From assembly GCF_002973595.1 (NCBI RefSeq), contig NZ_PVEO01000006.1, positions 124,001 to 188,000 of the forward strand: a stretch of 64,000 nucleotides of DNA, read 5' to 3'. This DNA comes from Jejuia pallidilutea. Lineage in GTDB: Bacteria; Bacteroidota; Bacteroidia; Flavobacteriales; Flavobacteriaceae. The notes beneath the pieces were generated by a model. The model saw only the letters and a list, made by a program, of their open reading frames with translations. It was not told the origin of the DNA and ran no database searches. A program made the translations under genes and the position numbers. Position 1 is the first letter of the stretch. Each line of letters begins with the position of its first letter. Shown here one piece after another: positions 25,198-33,689 of this stretch.

Positions 25198-25250
25198 TTG
25201 GATAAAGTCTAAAGTTGTTACTAAAAATTCCTTTAAAAAATTTATTCTCA

Positions 25251-25376
25251 AAAGTTTCTTCTACAATGTTAATGAAATCAAGTTTACGAGATTCATGAAC
25301 GCCTCTAAAACAATAATAACCTTGTGAATACACACTTTTTATGCGACGACGTAGGAGGGAAGGGGAATGTGTGTGG
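25251..25376. repeat. Dispersed repeat, copy 2
   Basis: The partner of 17639-17767, in the same orientation and again upstream of a plus-strand gene. Length is 126 bp against 129 bp, with a few small indels. Confidence 0.65.
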
Positions 25377-25475
25377 AATGTGATGAACTGTAATGATTTT
25401 CGTTAAATACCCAATATTGGGTATAGGAAGTTTATTATATTTCTTATATTTTGCAAAATACTTAAAACTAGACAA

Positions 25476-26924
25476 ATGAAAAAAACAATCCTATACATAC
25501 TATTTGCTTTTTATATTTTTAGTTTAAATCAAAGTTGTGAAAAAGAACAACAATCTGATAATGAAATTGGTAATAAAGATGTTTTTACATTAATGACTAA
25601 TGGAAGCGACCCTTTGTTATTGAATGTTAAAAAGAATGATGGTTCATCAATAAATGTTTATTGTGACCGAGGAAGTGATGGCATTCCAACAAATGTTACT
25701 CAGTTTACATTTGGAGAAAGTGCAGATAGCGAGAATATTTTTCAGTTGGACAATAAGTCAAGAATATCATATATGCAAGCGGATAATGGTGTTCAATTTT
25801 ATTTAGATTGGCAGGGTGAGACTACTTTCAATTTAACTGTTATCAGTACAGATGGAGAAACAACTATAAACACTGAAGTTGACTTAAATGATAATACAGG
25901 TAAATCTAGCTTTAATTCATCTAAAAACAGAAATCAAATCAACTACTCAAATGGTAACGGTATGAATTCTGTAAAATTAAGTATATATGAATGTGATGAA
26001 GTGTCTAAAAGCATTTATCATAAACCTAAAATAATCATTAAAGAATCAGCAGGTGGAGATAATAGAAGTGATTTTTTAAGGACCTATTATCCTAAACAAA
26101 AGGAATTAGGAGTCGCTATTTATGAGGTTGATGTACCAAATGATACGGCTCCATCTGTAAACCTAAGTGAATTATGCAAAGCAGTCAACGATATATTATC
26201 TCCTCTTTGTACAGTTCAGGGGTTTTCTAATGCAGCACTTCTCACAACAATAAGTAATTCGCTTTCTGTTGTAATAGCTGCATCTGGAATTGGAGTAGTT
26301 CCAGCTGCAATTCTTTCGACTGCTACAAATAGTTTATATGGTGCTTTGTCTACATATTGTGGAACTCTTGGGTTTTCTGCAGGAGATTCTGCTAGTATAG
26401 CGGATAAAATATGTGGAGCAGAAAAGTTAAATTTTTCAATTTATGAAGATTTGGTTATTTATGCTAGTATTAACTCTTTACCGTCAAATATTTTGAGTAA
26501 TATAACTACCAATCCTGGACAAGGGCCATATGAAGATTTGGTTATAGATTTGGGAGATGATGGCTGTATTGATATTCTTAGCTATAACCAATATAGCTAT
26601 GATTGTAGCAATGGAAATTATTCCCCTTTAGGTCCTTATCCAATTATTTTTTTAGATGACTTCACATGTGGCTTTTCTGATTATCAAGGTTGCTCTTCGA
26701 CAGGGACTTATTCCTTTGACGGAACAAATTTATCATATACTATAGTTTTTAATTGTGATGAGACGTCTGCCGGTGGTGAACGAACTACACAAACTGAAAA
26801 TTTTACCGGAGTATTAAATTCAGATGGTAGCTTTTATGGAGACTTGAATATAAAACAGAACTATCCAGATAGGCCACAGTATGTCGAAACCGATTGCAAA
26901 GGAACAATAAGTATACGTAATTAA
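25476..26924 (+). CDS. Lipoprotein of unknown function
   Basis: A 482-residue protein with a lipoprotein signal (lipobox LNQSC, C21). The N-terminal half has alternating strands (VFTLMTNGSDPLLLNVKK, TEVDLNDNTGKSSFN). A central hydrophobic, small-residue-rich stretch lies near 255-300 (VVIAASGIGVVPAAILSTATNSLYGALS) between several cysteines. The C-terminal third is beta-rich with Cys, ending in a short domain with SSTGTYSFDGTNLSYTIVFNC and GVLNSDGSFYGDLNIK that resembles lipocalin-like repeats in other flavobacterial lipoproteins. I do not recognise the family. It stands alone between repeat-bearing gaps, which suggests recent arrival. Confidence 0.8.
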   Translation: MKKTILYILFAFYIFSLNQSCEKEQQSDNEIGNKDVFTLMTNGSDPLLLNVKKNDGSSINVYCDRGSDGIPTNVTQFTFGESADSENIFQLDNKSRISYMQADNGVQFYLDWQGETTFNLTVISTDGETTINTEVDLNDNTGKSSFNSSKNRNQINYSNGNGMNSVKLSIYECDEVSKSIYHKPKIIIKESAGGDNRSDFLRTYYPKQKELGVAIYEVDVPNDTAPSVNLSELCKAVNDILSPLCTVQGFSNAALLTTISNSLSVVIAASGIGVVPAAILSTATNSLYGALSTYCGTLGFSAGDSASIADKICGAEKLNFSIYEDLVIYASINSLPSNILSNITTNPGQGPYEDLVIDLGDDGCIDILSYNQYSYDCSNGNYSPLGPYPIIFLDDFTCGFSDYQGCSSTGTYSFDGTNLSYTIVFNCDETSAGGERTTQTENFTGVLNSDGSFYGDLNIKQNYPDRPQYVETDCKGTISIRN

Positions 26925-27930
26925 AAGCTTTTTATGAAAATGGTTGCTTTGAAAACTTTAATACGAGTTTCTAATTAAGACATGAGTATCGAAATTTCAA
27001 AGTAAGGATTTGACCTCATAAAATTTTGGTAAAACAATAGGAGAGAGGAACGTAATATTTTAGGGGTTTAGTTACTGTTATTATTTGTTTTACAGCATTT
27101 TAAAGCGTTTTCTACAGAAATCTTGGTTAGTTACAATGTTTCCTAAAATATAGTGTAACGAGCCGTAATTGTTTCCATAATTATATGCAGTCTTGTTTTT
27201 TTTGTTTCTTTTTTTATCAAGAAAAAAAGATATAACCAAAACTTAAGAAGTTAGAATCTTCAATTTCTATTTTACATACTATTTGAAAGAATTGATTGAG
27301 TATCAATTTTTCAAATACATCTACATAATTCCTATTTGACATAATAAATAGCAAAGGTTAATTTCTTGAAAACTTAAATATAAAGCAAGTGTACAGAAAT
27401 TTTAAGCAAGGGATTGAGCAAAGGAAAATTTTGTACTGTTGCGAAAGAAAACTTTTTACAACGAAAATTTCAATTACTGACGAATTATAAATACTAAGCT
27501 AAAAGCTTTTGCTTTTTTTAGCGTTGGCAAGCGTTGGATATCCCGATGTAAAATCGTAACGCGGCTATTTTACATAACGGCAAATTATAGATACAGTTGT
27601 TTAGCATTGGCGCAAATTAACTTTTACATAAATTACTAACAATATAAAACACTTGTACAACTCATTGCAACAAATGGGCTTTTACATAATTGTCGATATA
27701 GACCTAAAGGCGCTATATCGACAATTATGTAAAAGCCCATTTGTTTAAATGTACTATAATTTATATTATGTAAAATAGAATGTTTAAGTGTATCATTCTA
27801 CTTCTGTGTTCTAACTCTTTTTTTATATTTACAGGAATAGCTAAGAAATTTAAAACATAGATATATAGATCTTATAAAATTCATTAATTTTAAAATTAAT
27901 AATCCAAATGCTCTAAATCACAAAAAATCT
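26925..27930. other. Noncoding region, about 1 kb, with a repeat element
   Basis: No convincing gene was found in these 1006 bp. The first 600 bp are AT-rich spacer with short hairpins such as AAAAGC/GCTTTT near 27500. From 27565 to 27778 lies an element with nested inverted repeats, described separately. The last 150 bp lead into the DUF2237 gene and contain a weak -7-like TATATTTA. Confidence 0.6.
27565..27778. repeat. MITE-like element with nested inverted repeats
   Basis: Outer arms at 27565-27596 and 27750-27778 are inverted copies of CTATTTTACATAA...AAATTATAG with a few changes. Inside them is a perfect 33-bp inverted repeat, 27669-27701 and 27713-27745, around an 11-base loop. The decamer TTTTACATAA occurs three times forward (27568, 27622, 27680) and twice inverted (27725, 27766). 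No coding frame is present. The structure fits a miniature inverted-repeat element or a folded noncoding RNA. No target-site duplication could be assigned. Confidence 0.75.
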
Positions 27931-28287
27931 ATGTCTAAAAATGTATATGGTAATCCTTTAATTTCATGTTGTACAGATCCTGTAACGGGTTATTTTAGAG
28001 ACGGTCTATGCCGTACCATGCCCGAAGATACTGGAACGCATGTGGTTTGCGCCTTAATTACCAACGCTTTTTTGGTTTACACAAAATCTAAAGGCAACGA
28101 TTTAAGCTCCCCTAAACCACAATTGCAATTTCCTGGTTTAAAAGCTGGTGACAAGTGGTGTTTATGCATATCGCGCTGGCTAGAAGCTGAAAAAGCTGGT
28201 GTTGCTCCCAAAATAGACTTAAAAGCAACACATATTAAAGCCTTAGATTTTGCACCTCTTGAGCTTTTAGAGGCTTATGCCATTTAA
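27931..28287 (+). CDS. DUF2237 family protein
   Basis: A 118-residue soluble protein, full length for the DUF2237 family. Diagnostic stretches are NVYGNPLISCCTDPVTGYFRDGLC, HVVCALITNAFLVYTKSKGNDLS and GDKWCLCISRWLEA, with conserved Cys residues that could bind metal. The function is unknown. It is transcribed on its own upstream of gcvT, separated by 100 bp. Confidence 0.9.
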   Translation: MSKNVYGNPLISCCTDPVTGYFRDGLCRTMPEDTGTHVVCALITNAFLVYTKSKGNDLSSPKPQLQFPGLKAGDKWCLCISRWLEAEKAGVAPKIDLKATHIKALDFAPLELLEAYAI

Positions 28288-28387
28288 TCGAGTATATCTT
28301 CTTAATCGTATTATATTTTGCTAAAACATCATCATAGTCTTTATGTATTTCGGTATTTTTGCTAATCTTAATTACAAATAAATGATA

Positions 28388-29470
28388 ATGAAACAAACCG
28401 CCTTAACTAAAACTCACGAAGCCCTTGGCGCAAAAATGGTGCCGTTTGCAGGATACATTATGCCTGTACAATACGAAGGCGTTACCATAGAACACGATAC
28501 TGTTAGAAACGCGGTTGGTGTATTTGATGTGTCGCACATGGGCGAATTTTTAATTGAAGGGCCCAATGCCCTAGCGCTTATACAAAGCGTATCTAGTAAC
28601 GACGCCTCTAAGCTTACCATTGGTAAAGCGCAATACAGCTGTTTACCAAACGATACGGGCGGTATTGTAGACGATTTAATTATTTATCGCATTAAGGAAG
28701 AGACTTACCTTTTAGTGGTTAATGCCAGCAATATTGAAAAAGATTGGAATTGGATCTCGTCCAAAAACAATGTTGGCGCTACTATGAGAAATTTAAGCGA
28801 CGACTATTCCCTACTCGCCATTCAAGGTCCAAAAGCCATTGAAGCAATGCAATCGTTAACCAGCGAAGATTTGTCTGCCATTACGTTTTATAATTTTGTG
28901 GTTGGAGATTTTGCTGGGATAGACCACGTTATTATTTCTGCTACGGGCTACACCGGTAGCGGTGGTTTCGAAATTTATTGCAAAAACAGCGAAGTGCAAC
29001 ACATTTGGAATAAGGTTTTAGAAGCTGGTGCAGCATTTGGTATAAAACCTATTGGTTTAGCGGCACGCGATACCTTACGTTTAGAAATGGGCTATTGCCT
29101 TTATGGTAATGATATAGATGATACCACCTCTCCTATTGAAGCTGGTTTGGGCTGGATTACAAAGTTTACTAAAGATTTTACCAACGCCGAAGCCTTAAAA
29201 GCTGAAAAGGAACGCGGACCAGAACGTAAACTGGTTGGTTTTGAATTGGATGACCGCGGAATTCCACGTCACGGTTACGATATTGTAGATACTAACGGTA
29301 ATGTTATTGGCAACGTTACCTCTGGTACCATGGCGCCATCGTTGGGTAAAGGTATTGGCCTGGGCTACGTGCCTCCTATTTTTGCCAATGCAGGAAGCAA
29401 AATCAATATTCAAATAAGAAAAAAAGCGGTGCCAGCTACAGTTGTAAAGCTCCCATTTTACAAGGGCTAA
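28388..29470 (+). CDS. gcvT: Glycine cleavage system T protein (aminomethyltransferase)
   Basis: A 360-residue protein of the GcvT family. It transfers the methylene group from aminomethylated H protein to tetrahydrofolate and releases ammonia. Conserved blocks are [38 protein letters not shown] and [18 protein letters not shown]; the folate-binding Asp is expected in the ISATGYTG and RDTLR region. The ATG at 28388 is preferred over one two codons upstream. A -7-like TATTTTTG (28354-28361) precedes it. The P and H subunit genes are not in the window. Confidence 0.95.
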   Translation: MKQTALTKTHEALGAKMVPFAGYIMPVQYEGVTIEHDTVRNAVGVFDVSHMGEFLIEGPNALALIQSVSSNDASKLTIGKAQYSCLPNDTGGIVDDLIIYRIKEETYLLVVNASNIEKDWNWISSKNNVGATMRNLSDDYSLLAIQGPKAIEAMQSLTSEDLSAITFYNFVVGDFAGIDHVIISATGYTGSGGFEIYCKNSEVQHIWNKVLEAGAAFGIKPIGLAARDTLRLEMGYCLYGNDIDDTTSPIEAGLGWITKFTKDFTNAEALKAEKERGPERKLVGFELDDRGIPRHGYDIVDTNGNVIGNVTSGTMAPSLGKGIGLGYVPPIFANAGSKINIQIRKKAVPATVVKLPFYKG

Positions 29471-29492
29471 ACGGTATTTGAAGGAGAATTTA

Positions 29493-30323
29493 ATGAAGGA
29501 GGCAAACAAACATACCATCCTAATTTTGGGCGGCAGTGGTTTTTTAGGAAACGCTATTTACAAAGAATTATGCGCGTATTTTAGAACCTTTGCAACCTAC
29601 AACACATCTCATTCCCAACTGGAAAAAAACCATCATTTTTTTCAATATAATTTTGAAGAAGATGATATTTACGAAATTCTGGATATTGTAAAGCCAACCA
29701 TAATTATTTCTGCGCTTCGTGGCGACTTTTCTAAGCAGGTGTTACTGCATCAACATTTAGCTGAATACGTATTTTCGCAAAAGGTAAAATTGTTGTTTTT
29801 ATCATCTGCCAATGTATTTGATGCCTACAGTAAATATCCAAGTTACGAAGAGGATAAAACGCTTACTAACAGCGTTTACGGACTTTTTAAAATAAAAATT
29901 GAAAACCTATTATTACGCTTGCCAAAAACACAAGTGGCCATTTTAAGAATGCCAATGGTATTTGGTGCTCAATCGCCCAGAATAGCAGAAATACTTCAAA
30001 ATATAAAGGAAAACGCACCTATTGAAGTATTTCCTAATTTAATTATGAACGTTACAACAGATTCTAAAGTAACACAGCAAATTCATTACATCATCAACAG
30101 AAACAAATATGGTGTTTTTCACCTAGGAAGTACAGATTTGGTACATCATGATGAATTTATAAAAGAAATTGTAGCATCGTTTCAATTAGAAAAAAAAGCG
30201 CTTTACAAACAAGTCTACACCACAAACGACGATAGATACTTAGCTGTATTGCCTAAGTTTAACAAATTGCCAAAGCATTTGCAATTGCACAGTCAGGATT
30301 TATTAAAAGAACTTAAAATGTAA
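29493..30323 (+). CDS. NAD-dependent epimerase/RmlD-like extended SDR
   Basis: A 276-residue protein with the nucleotide-binding motif ILGGSGFLGNAIYKEL at the N-terminus and the extended-SDR body, including LFLSSANVFDAYSKYPSYEED and YGLFKIKIENLLL with YxxxK (Y, K in VYGLFKIK). This matches the sugar-nucleotide-binding RmlD/NAD-dependent epimerase group. The ATG at 29493 is favoured because an AAGGAG ribosome-binding site sits 7 bp upstream; a TTG-started longer frame would begin at 29478. It starts 22 bp after gcvT and is probably cotranscribed. The substrate is unknown. Confidence 0.8.
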   Translation: MKEANKHTILILGGSGFLGNAIYKELCAYFRTFATYNTSHSQLEKNHHFFQYNFEEDDIYEILDIVKPTIIISALRGDFSKQVLLHQHLAEYVFSQKVKLLFLSSANVFDAYSKYPSYEEDKTLTNSVYGLFKIKIENLLLRLPKTQVAILRMPMVFGAQSPRIAEILQNIKENAPIEVFPNLIMNVTTDSKVTQQIHYIINRNKYGVFHLGSTDLVHHDEFIKEIVASFQLEKKALYKQVYTTNDDRYLAVLPKFNKLPKHLQLHSQDLLKELKM

Positions 30324-30439
30324 CCATATTTTTTAATCTCACCATAAAATTGGTTAATTTAGAGGTATGTGAAATATAGCGCTAGCACTAGTAAAAAATA
30401 AGCTATCGCGAATAAATTATTAAAGAAAACAATAAAACT

Positions 30440-30730
30440 ATGAGCAAACTTACAGCACAAGAAATAGAAACAAAATTATTACGTTTTCCAGATTGGGAAT
30501 ATTACGATAACGCCATACATGCGGAATTTGAATTTGAAAATTTTAAGGATTGTTTTAGCGCCATGAGCAGAATTGCTTTTGAATGTGAAGCCCTAAACCA
30601 TCACCCCAATTGGACTAACGTGTACAATGTACTTACCATAACTTTATCTACCCACGATGCCGATGGTGTAACAATGAAAGATTTTAATCTTGCCGAGGCT
30701 ATAGAACATATTGTAGAGCCAGAGGAATAA
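30440..30730 (+). CDS. 4a-hydroxytetrahydrobiopterin dehydratase
   Basis: A 96-residue pterin-4-alpha-carbinolamine dehydratase (PhhB/PCD fold). It dehydrates 4a-hydroxytetrahydropterin to recycle the cofactor of aromatic amino-acid hydroxylases. The signature is CEALNHHPNWTNVYNVLTI followed by LSTHDADGVTMKDFNLAEAIE, with the catalytic His pair in NHHPNW. The length is typical. It is monocistronic, with no hydroxylase adjacent. Confidence 0.93.
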   Translation: MSKLTAQEIETKLLRFPDWEYYDNAIHAEFEFENFKDCFSAMSRIAFECEALNHHPNWTNVYNVLTITLSTHDADGVTMKDFNLAEAIEHIVEPEE

Positions 30731-30775
30731 ATTGCTTTAGCCAGTATTTTACCGTTTTTCAAAAAACTGAATAAA

Positions 30776-30806
30776 TTTGGAATTACCTGCGCTATGTTTA
30801 AATTTG
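30776..30806 (+). promoter_or_regulatory. Bacteroidota housekeeping promoter of yebC
   Basis: TTTG (30776-30779), a 19-bp spacer, then TAAATTTG (30799-30806) gives an exact match to the TTTG-N19-TAnnTTTG consensus recognised by the Bacteroidota primary sigma factor. It ends 55 bp before the yebC ATG. Confidence 0.8.
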
Positions 30807-30861
30807 TAGAATTAAAATTTTTAGATATTTAAAATAGTTATAACCTTTTTAACTTAAATCT

Positions 30862-31608
30862 ATGGGAAGAGCTTTTGAATTTAGAAAAGCAAGAAAAATG
30901 AAACGTTGGTCTGCCATGAGTAAAGCCTTTACGCGTATAGGAAAAGATATTGTAATGGCTGTGAAGGAAGGTGGTCCAGACCCTGATAGTAATTCCCGGT
31001 TGCGCGCTGTAATACAGAATGCTAAGTCTGTAAATATGCCTAAAGACAATATTGAGCGTGCTATAAAACGTGCCAGCGATAAAAGTCAAGGCGATTATAA
31101 AGAGGTAGTTTTTGAAGGCTATGCGCCTCATGGTATTGCCATTTTGGTAGAAACCGCTACAGATAATAATACAAGAACGGTTGCCAACGTAAGGAGTTAT
31201 TTTAATAAATGCGAAGGGAGTTTAGGCACTTCGGGTTCGGTAGTGTTTATGTTTGACCATACCTGTAATTTTAAAATTAAGGGTGAAGCACTAGATTTAG
31301 AAGAATTAGAGCTAGAACTTATAGATTTTGGTGTGGAGGAAATTTTTGAAGACACTGATGAAGATGCCGATGGTAACGAAATTAACAGCGTAATGATTTA
31401 TGCGCCTTTTGAAAGTTTTGGTAAAATTCAATCGTATTTAGAAGACAATAATATTGAAATTCTATCCTCTGGTTTTGAACGTATTCCGCAGGTTACAAAA
31501 TCGTTAACGCCAGAACAAGCCGAAGATGTTGAAAAACTATTGGAAAAACTTGAAGAAGACGATGATGTACAACATGTATATCATACTATGGAAGAAACAG
31601 CAGATTAA
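30862..31608 (+). CDS. YebC/PmpR-family DNA-binding/translation factor
   Basis: A 248-residue protein that matches the YebC family over its full length: MGRAFEFRKARKMKRWSAMSKAFTRIGKDI at the N-terminus, PKDNIERAIKRA, YEGYAPHGIAILVE-like FEGYAPHGIAILVETATDN, and VEKLLEKLEEDDDVQHVYHTM at the end. The family acts as a transcriptional regulator in some bacteria and in others helps ribosomes pass proline stretches; which applies here is not known. It has its own consensus promoter and converges on menE across a shared terminator. Confidence 0.95.
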   Translation: MGRAFEFRKARKMKRWSAMSKAFTRIGKDIVMAVKEGGPDPDSNSRLRAVIQNAKSVNMPKDNIERAIKRASDKSQGDYKEVVFEGYAPHGIAILVETATDNNTRTVANVRSYFNKCEGSLGTSGSVVFMFDHTCNFKIKGEALDLEELELELIDFGVEEIFEDTDEDADGNEINSVMIYAPFESFGKIQSYLEDNNIEILSSGFERIPQVTKSLTPEQAEDVEKLLEKLEEDDDVQHVYHTMEETAD

Positions 31609-31632
31609 TATATTTTAAACTCTAAATAAAAA

Positions 31633-31670
31633 AAATCCGAATCTTAAGTTTTTAAGATCCGGATTTTTTT
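31633..31670. terminator. Bidirectional terminator between yebC and menE
   Basis: AAATCCGAATCTTAA pairs with TTAAGATCCGGATTT (15 bp with one mismatch) around a 4-base loop, flanked by A-runs on the left and T-runs on the right, so it can serve both convergent genes. Confidence 0.9.
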
Positions 31671-32744
31671 TTACGCTTCTAAAATCGAAGCTATTGTTTT
31701 AGAACGATGAATTTTTCCTGAAGCGGTTTCCTTAAACTTTCTAACGAATATAATGTCTTTAGGCACTTCAAATTTCTCTAAAGTCTTGAATAGTGTTTTA
31801 TCTAAAGTACGTTCCTTACCTTCTATTACCATAACAACTTTATAACCTAGGGTATCGTCTTCAATACCGTGTATAAAAAATTGCTCAGGTATTTTGTCTT
31901 GTAGCTGCTCCTCTATTTTCTCTGGGAATACTTTAACACCACCAGTATTTATAACGTTATCTATTCTACCAATCCATTCAAATTGGTTATCGGCATAAAT
32001 TTCAACTAAATCGTTCGTTACAATTTTAGTTTTGGAAAGCTTTGGGGCATCAATTATCAAACAGCCTCTATCGTCTGTAGAAATACTTACGTTTGGTAAG
32101 GTTGTAAAGTACTTGTCAGAAGGGTCTCCCGTAAAATTATTAAGTTTTCTAACGGCAATGTGCGATACGGTTTCGGTCATACCATAAGTTTCATATACCT
32201 GTGGTTTCTTATCTTTAATCAGCTCCTTGATATGAGAAGATACACGCCCACCTCCTACTATTACTGTTTTAATGGATTTTAAGTATTTTGCAAAGTTTTT
32301 TAACTGCATTGGTGTAAATGCGCAAAAATCATAATCCTTTTCATAATCAATTCTCGGTAAAGCAGATGGCACAACCATATCTACTTCAAGCCCTAAAATA
32401 ATGGCTCTTACCATCATCATTTTACCTGCAATAAAGTTGGAAGGCAAACAGTTTAGCACTTTTTTTCCTGGTGTTAAATCAAAAAAATCGCCAGTAGTAA
32501 TGGCAGAATTCACCATGGCCTGTTTTTTTATTTTTAAGGTTTTTGGTTTTCCGGTAGAACCAGATGTTTTAACCTTTATATAATCTTTTTTATCTAACCA
32601 GTCTAATAGAAAAAGTCCTAATTGTTGCTGGTATGGATAGCCTTCTTTTACAAAACTATACGCAACTTCCATTAGGTCTTCGCGGTTATAATGAAATCCT
32701 TCTAATTTAAATCTTCTGTGTACCTTGGTGTAATCTGGAGTCAT
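31671..32744 (-). CDS. menE: o-Succinylbenzoate-CoA ligase (AMP-binding)
   Basis: A 357-residue acyl-adenylate-forming enzyme, short for the family but typical of flavobacterial MenE. The phosphate-binding P-loop is TSGSTGKPKTLKI, followed by YGMTETVSHIA, DLVEIY, WIGRIDNVINTGGVKVFPEKIE and the C-terminal ETASGKIHRSK with the catalytic Lys. It makes o-succinylbenzoyl-CoA in menaquinone synthesis. It is the last of the minus-strand menC, CPBP, menE run, 9 bp from the CPBP gene, which supports the menaquinone assignment. Confidence 0.9.
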   Translation of the reverse strand: MTPDYTKVHRRFKLEGFHYNREDLMEVAYSFVKEGYPYQQQLGLFLLDWLDKKDYIKVKTSGSTGKPKTLKIKKQAMVNSAITTGDFFDLTPGKKVLNCLPSNFIAGKMMMVRAIILGLEVDMVVPSALPRIDYEKDYDFCAFTPMQLKNFAKYLKSIKTVIVGGGRVSSHIKELIKDKKPQVYETYGMTETVSHIAVRKLNNFTGDPSDKYFTTLPNVSISTDDRGCLIIDAPKLSKTKIVTNDLVEIYADNQFEWIGRIDNVINTGGVKVFPEKIEEQLQDKIPEQFFIHGIEDDTLGYKVVMVIEGKERTLDKTLFKTLEKFEVPKDIIFVRKFKETASGKIHRSKTIASILEA

Positions 32745-32753
32745 TTGTAATAT

Positions 32754-33689
32754 TTATTCTTCTAAAATTTTATAATCTTCTTTTGGTGGTTCTACAACGG
32801 GACCGAACAATTTATCTTTCCAATTGGTCCATTTGTATGTCTTCGACATAATTAATAAAATAATTGGATAGATTATTAAAACTGGAGCGATAATTTCCAT
32901 TTTCACATCAACAACTTGTTCTGCGGTATATTTAAATAGGGAATCTGTTTGTAAAGCAGACCACTCTGAGGTAATTAATATAGCAGCTAACAAATTATTT
33001 CCTAAGTGAAATCCTAAAGCCAACTCTAAGCCATCATCCATTAACGTCATAATTCCCAAAAGAAGACCAGTACCGATGTAAAACACCATAATTAATGGTC
33101 CTATTTCTGCAACTTCTGGGTTGGCGCTATGTGCTATACCAAATATAACCGAAGTAAGAATTAATGGAAACCACCTATTTCTCACCATAGTTCCTATATG
33201 TTGCATAAAATAACCTCTAAATAAATACTCTTCTAAGCCTATTTGAAAGGGAAACAACAATAAACTTATTATTAAAAGAATAATAAATTTAGTTGGTTGA
33301 AAATTCCAAACAATTTGAGATGAGTCGCTATAATAAGAAATACCAAAAAGCAATAATGTAATGCCAACAATTAATGAAAATGAAAATAGTATACGCTTAA
33401 AATCTACTTTATGCCTTGCTGTGGTTAAAGATAAAATACTTCTTTGGTGAATAAACTTTACCAAAACAAAAAGTAAGGCCAAAAGAAACGCAAAAGGTAA
33501 AAGGTTTATTAACAAATTTATATTACCTGGTAACGATTTCATCATATCGTAAGCAGCTTGCATATCCTCTTTCGATGTAAACAAAAAGAAGATAAAGTTT
33601 AAAATAAACATACCAGAAATTAATAGCGATGTTATAATAAACATCCATAATTCCCTTTTTCCCTTATATGCTTGCTGTATGTAGTCCAT
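32754..33689 (-). CDS. CPBP-family intramembrane metalloprotease
   Basis: A 311-residue polytopic protein with about eight helices. The CPBP (Rce1/Abi) motifs are EEYLFRG (the EExxxR motif), FGIAHSAN and FHLGNNLL, which carry the metal-binding Glu and His residues. Its start codon overlaps the menC stop by one base (TAATG), so the two are coupled. CPBP proteases cut prenylated or membrane proteins; the placement inside menaquinone genes is notable but its role there is unknown. Confidence 0.9.
   Translation of the reverse strand: MDYIQQAYKGKRELWMFIITSLLISGMFILNFIFFLFTSKEDMQAAYDMMKSLPGNINLLINLLPFAFLLALLFVLVKFIHQRSILSLTTARHKVDFKRILFSFSLIVGITLLLFGISYYSDSSQIVWNFQPTKFIILLIISLLLFPFQIGLEEYLFRGYFMQHIGTMVRNRWFPLILTSVIFGIAHSANPEVAEIGPLIMVFYIGTGLLLGIMTLMDDGLELALGFHLGNNLLAAILITSEWSALQTDSLFKYTAEQVVDVKMEIIAPVLIIYPIILLIMSKTYKWTNWKDKLFGPVVEPPKEDYKILEE

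Larger units (their letters stand above)
25008..25475. other. Intergenic region, 468 bp
   Basis: It holds the terminator of the DUF6515 gene (25050-25082), an imperfect palindrome (25162-25197), the second copy of the dispersed repeat (25251-25376), and about 100 bp of spacer before the lipoprotein gene. A minus-strand frame at 25142-25333 overlaps the repeat but looks like decayed DNA rather than a gene. Confidence 0.6.

Noticed and set aside
25142-25333. Minus-strand ORF of 63 codons
   Set aside because: It overlaps the dispersed repeat and the palindrome; the frame shared with copy 1 is a different one and contains a stop, so this ORF is not supported.
27480-27530. Hairpin GCTAAAAGC/GCTTTTTTTAGC considered as a terminator
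   Set aside because: It has an imperfect stem, no gene within several hundred bases upstream on that strand, and occurs in AT-rich spacer where such pairs are common.
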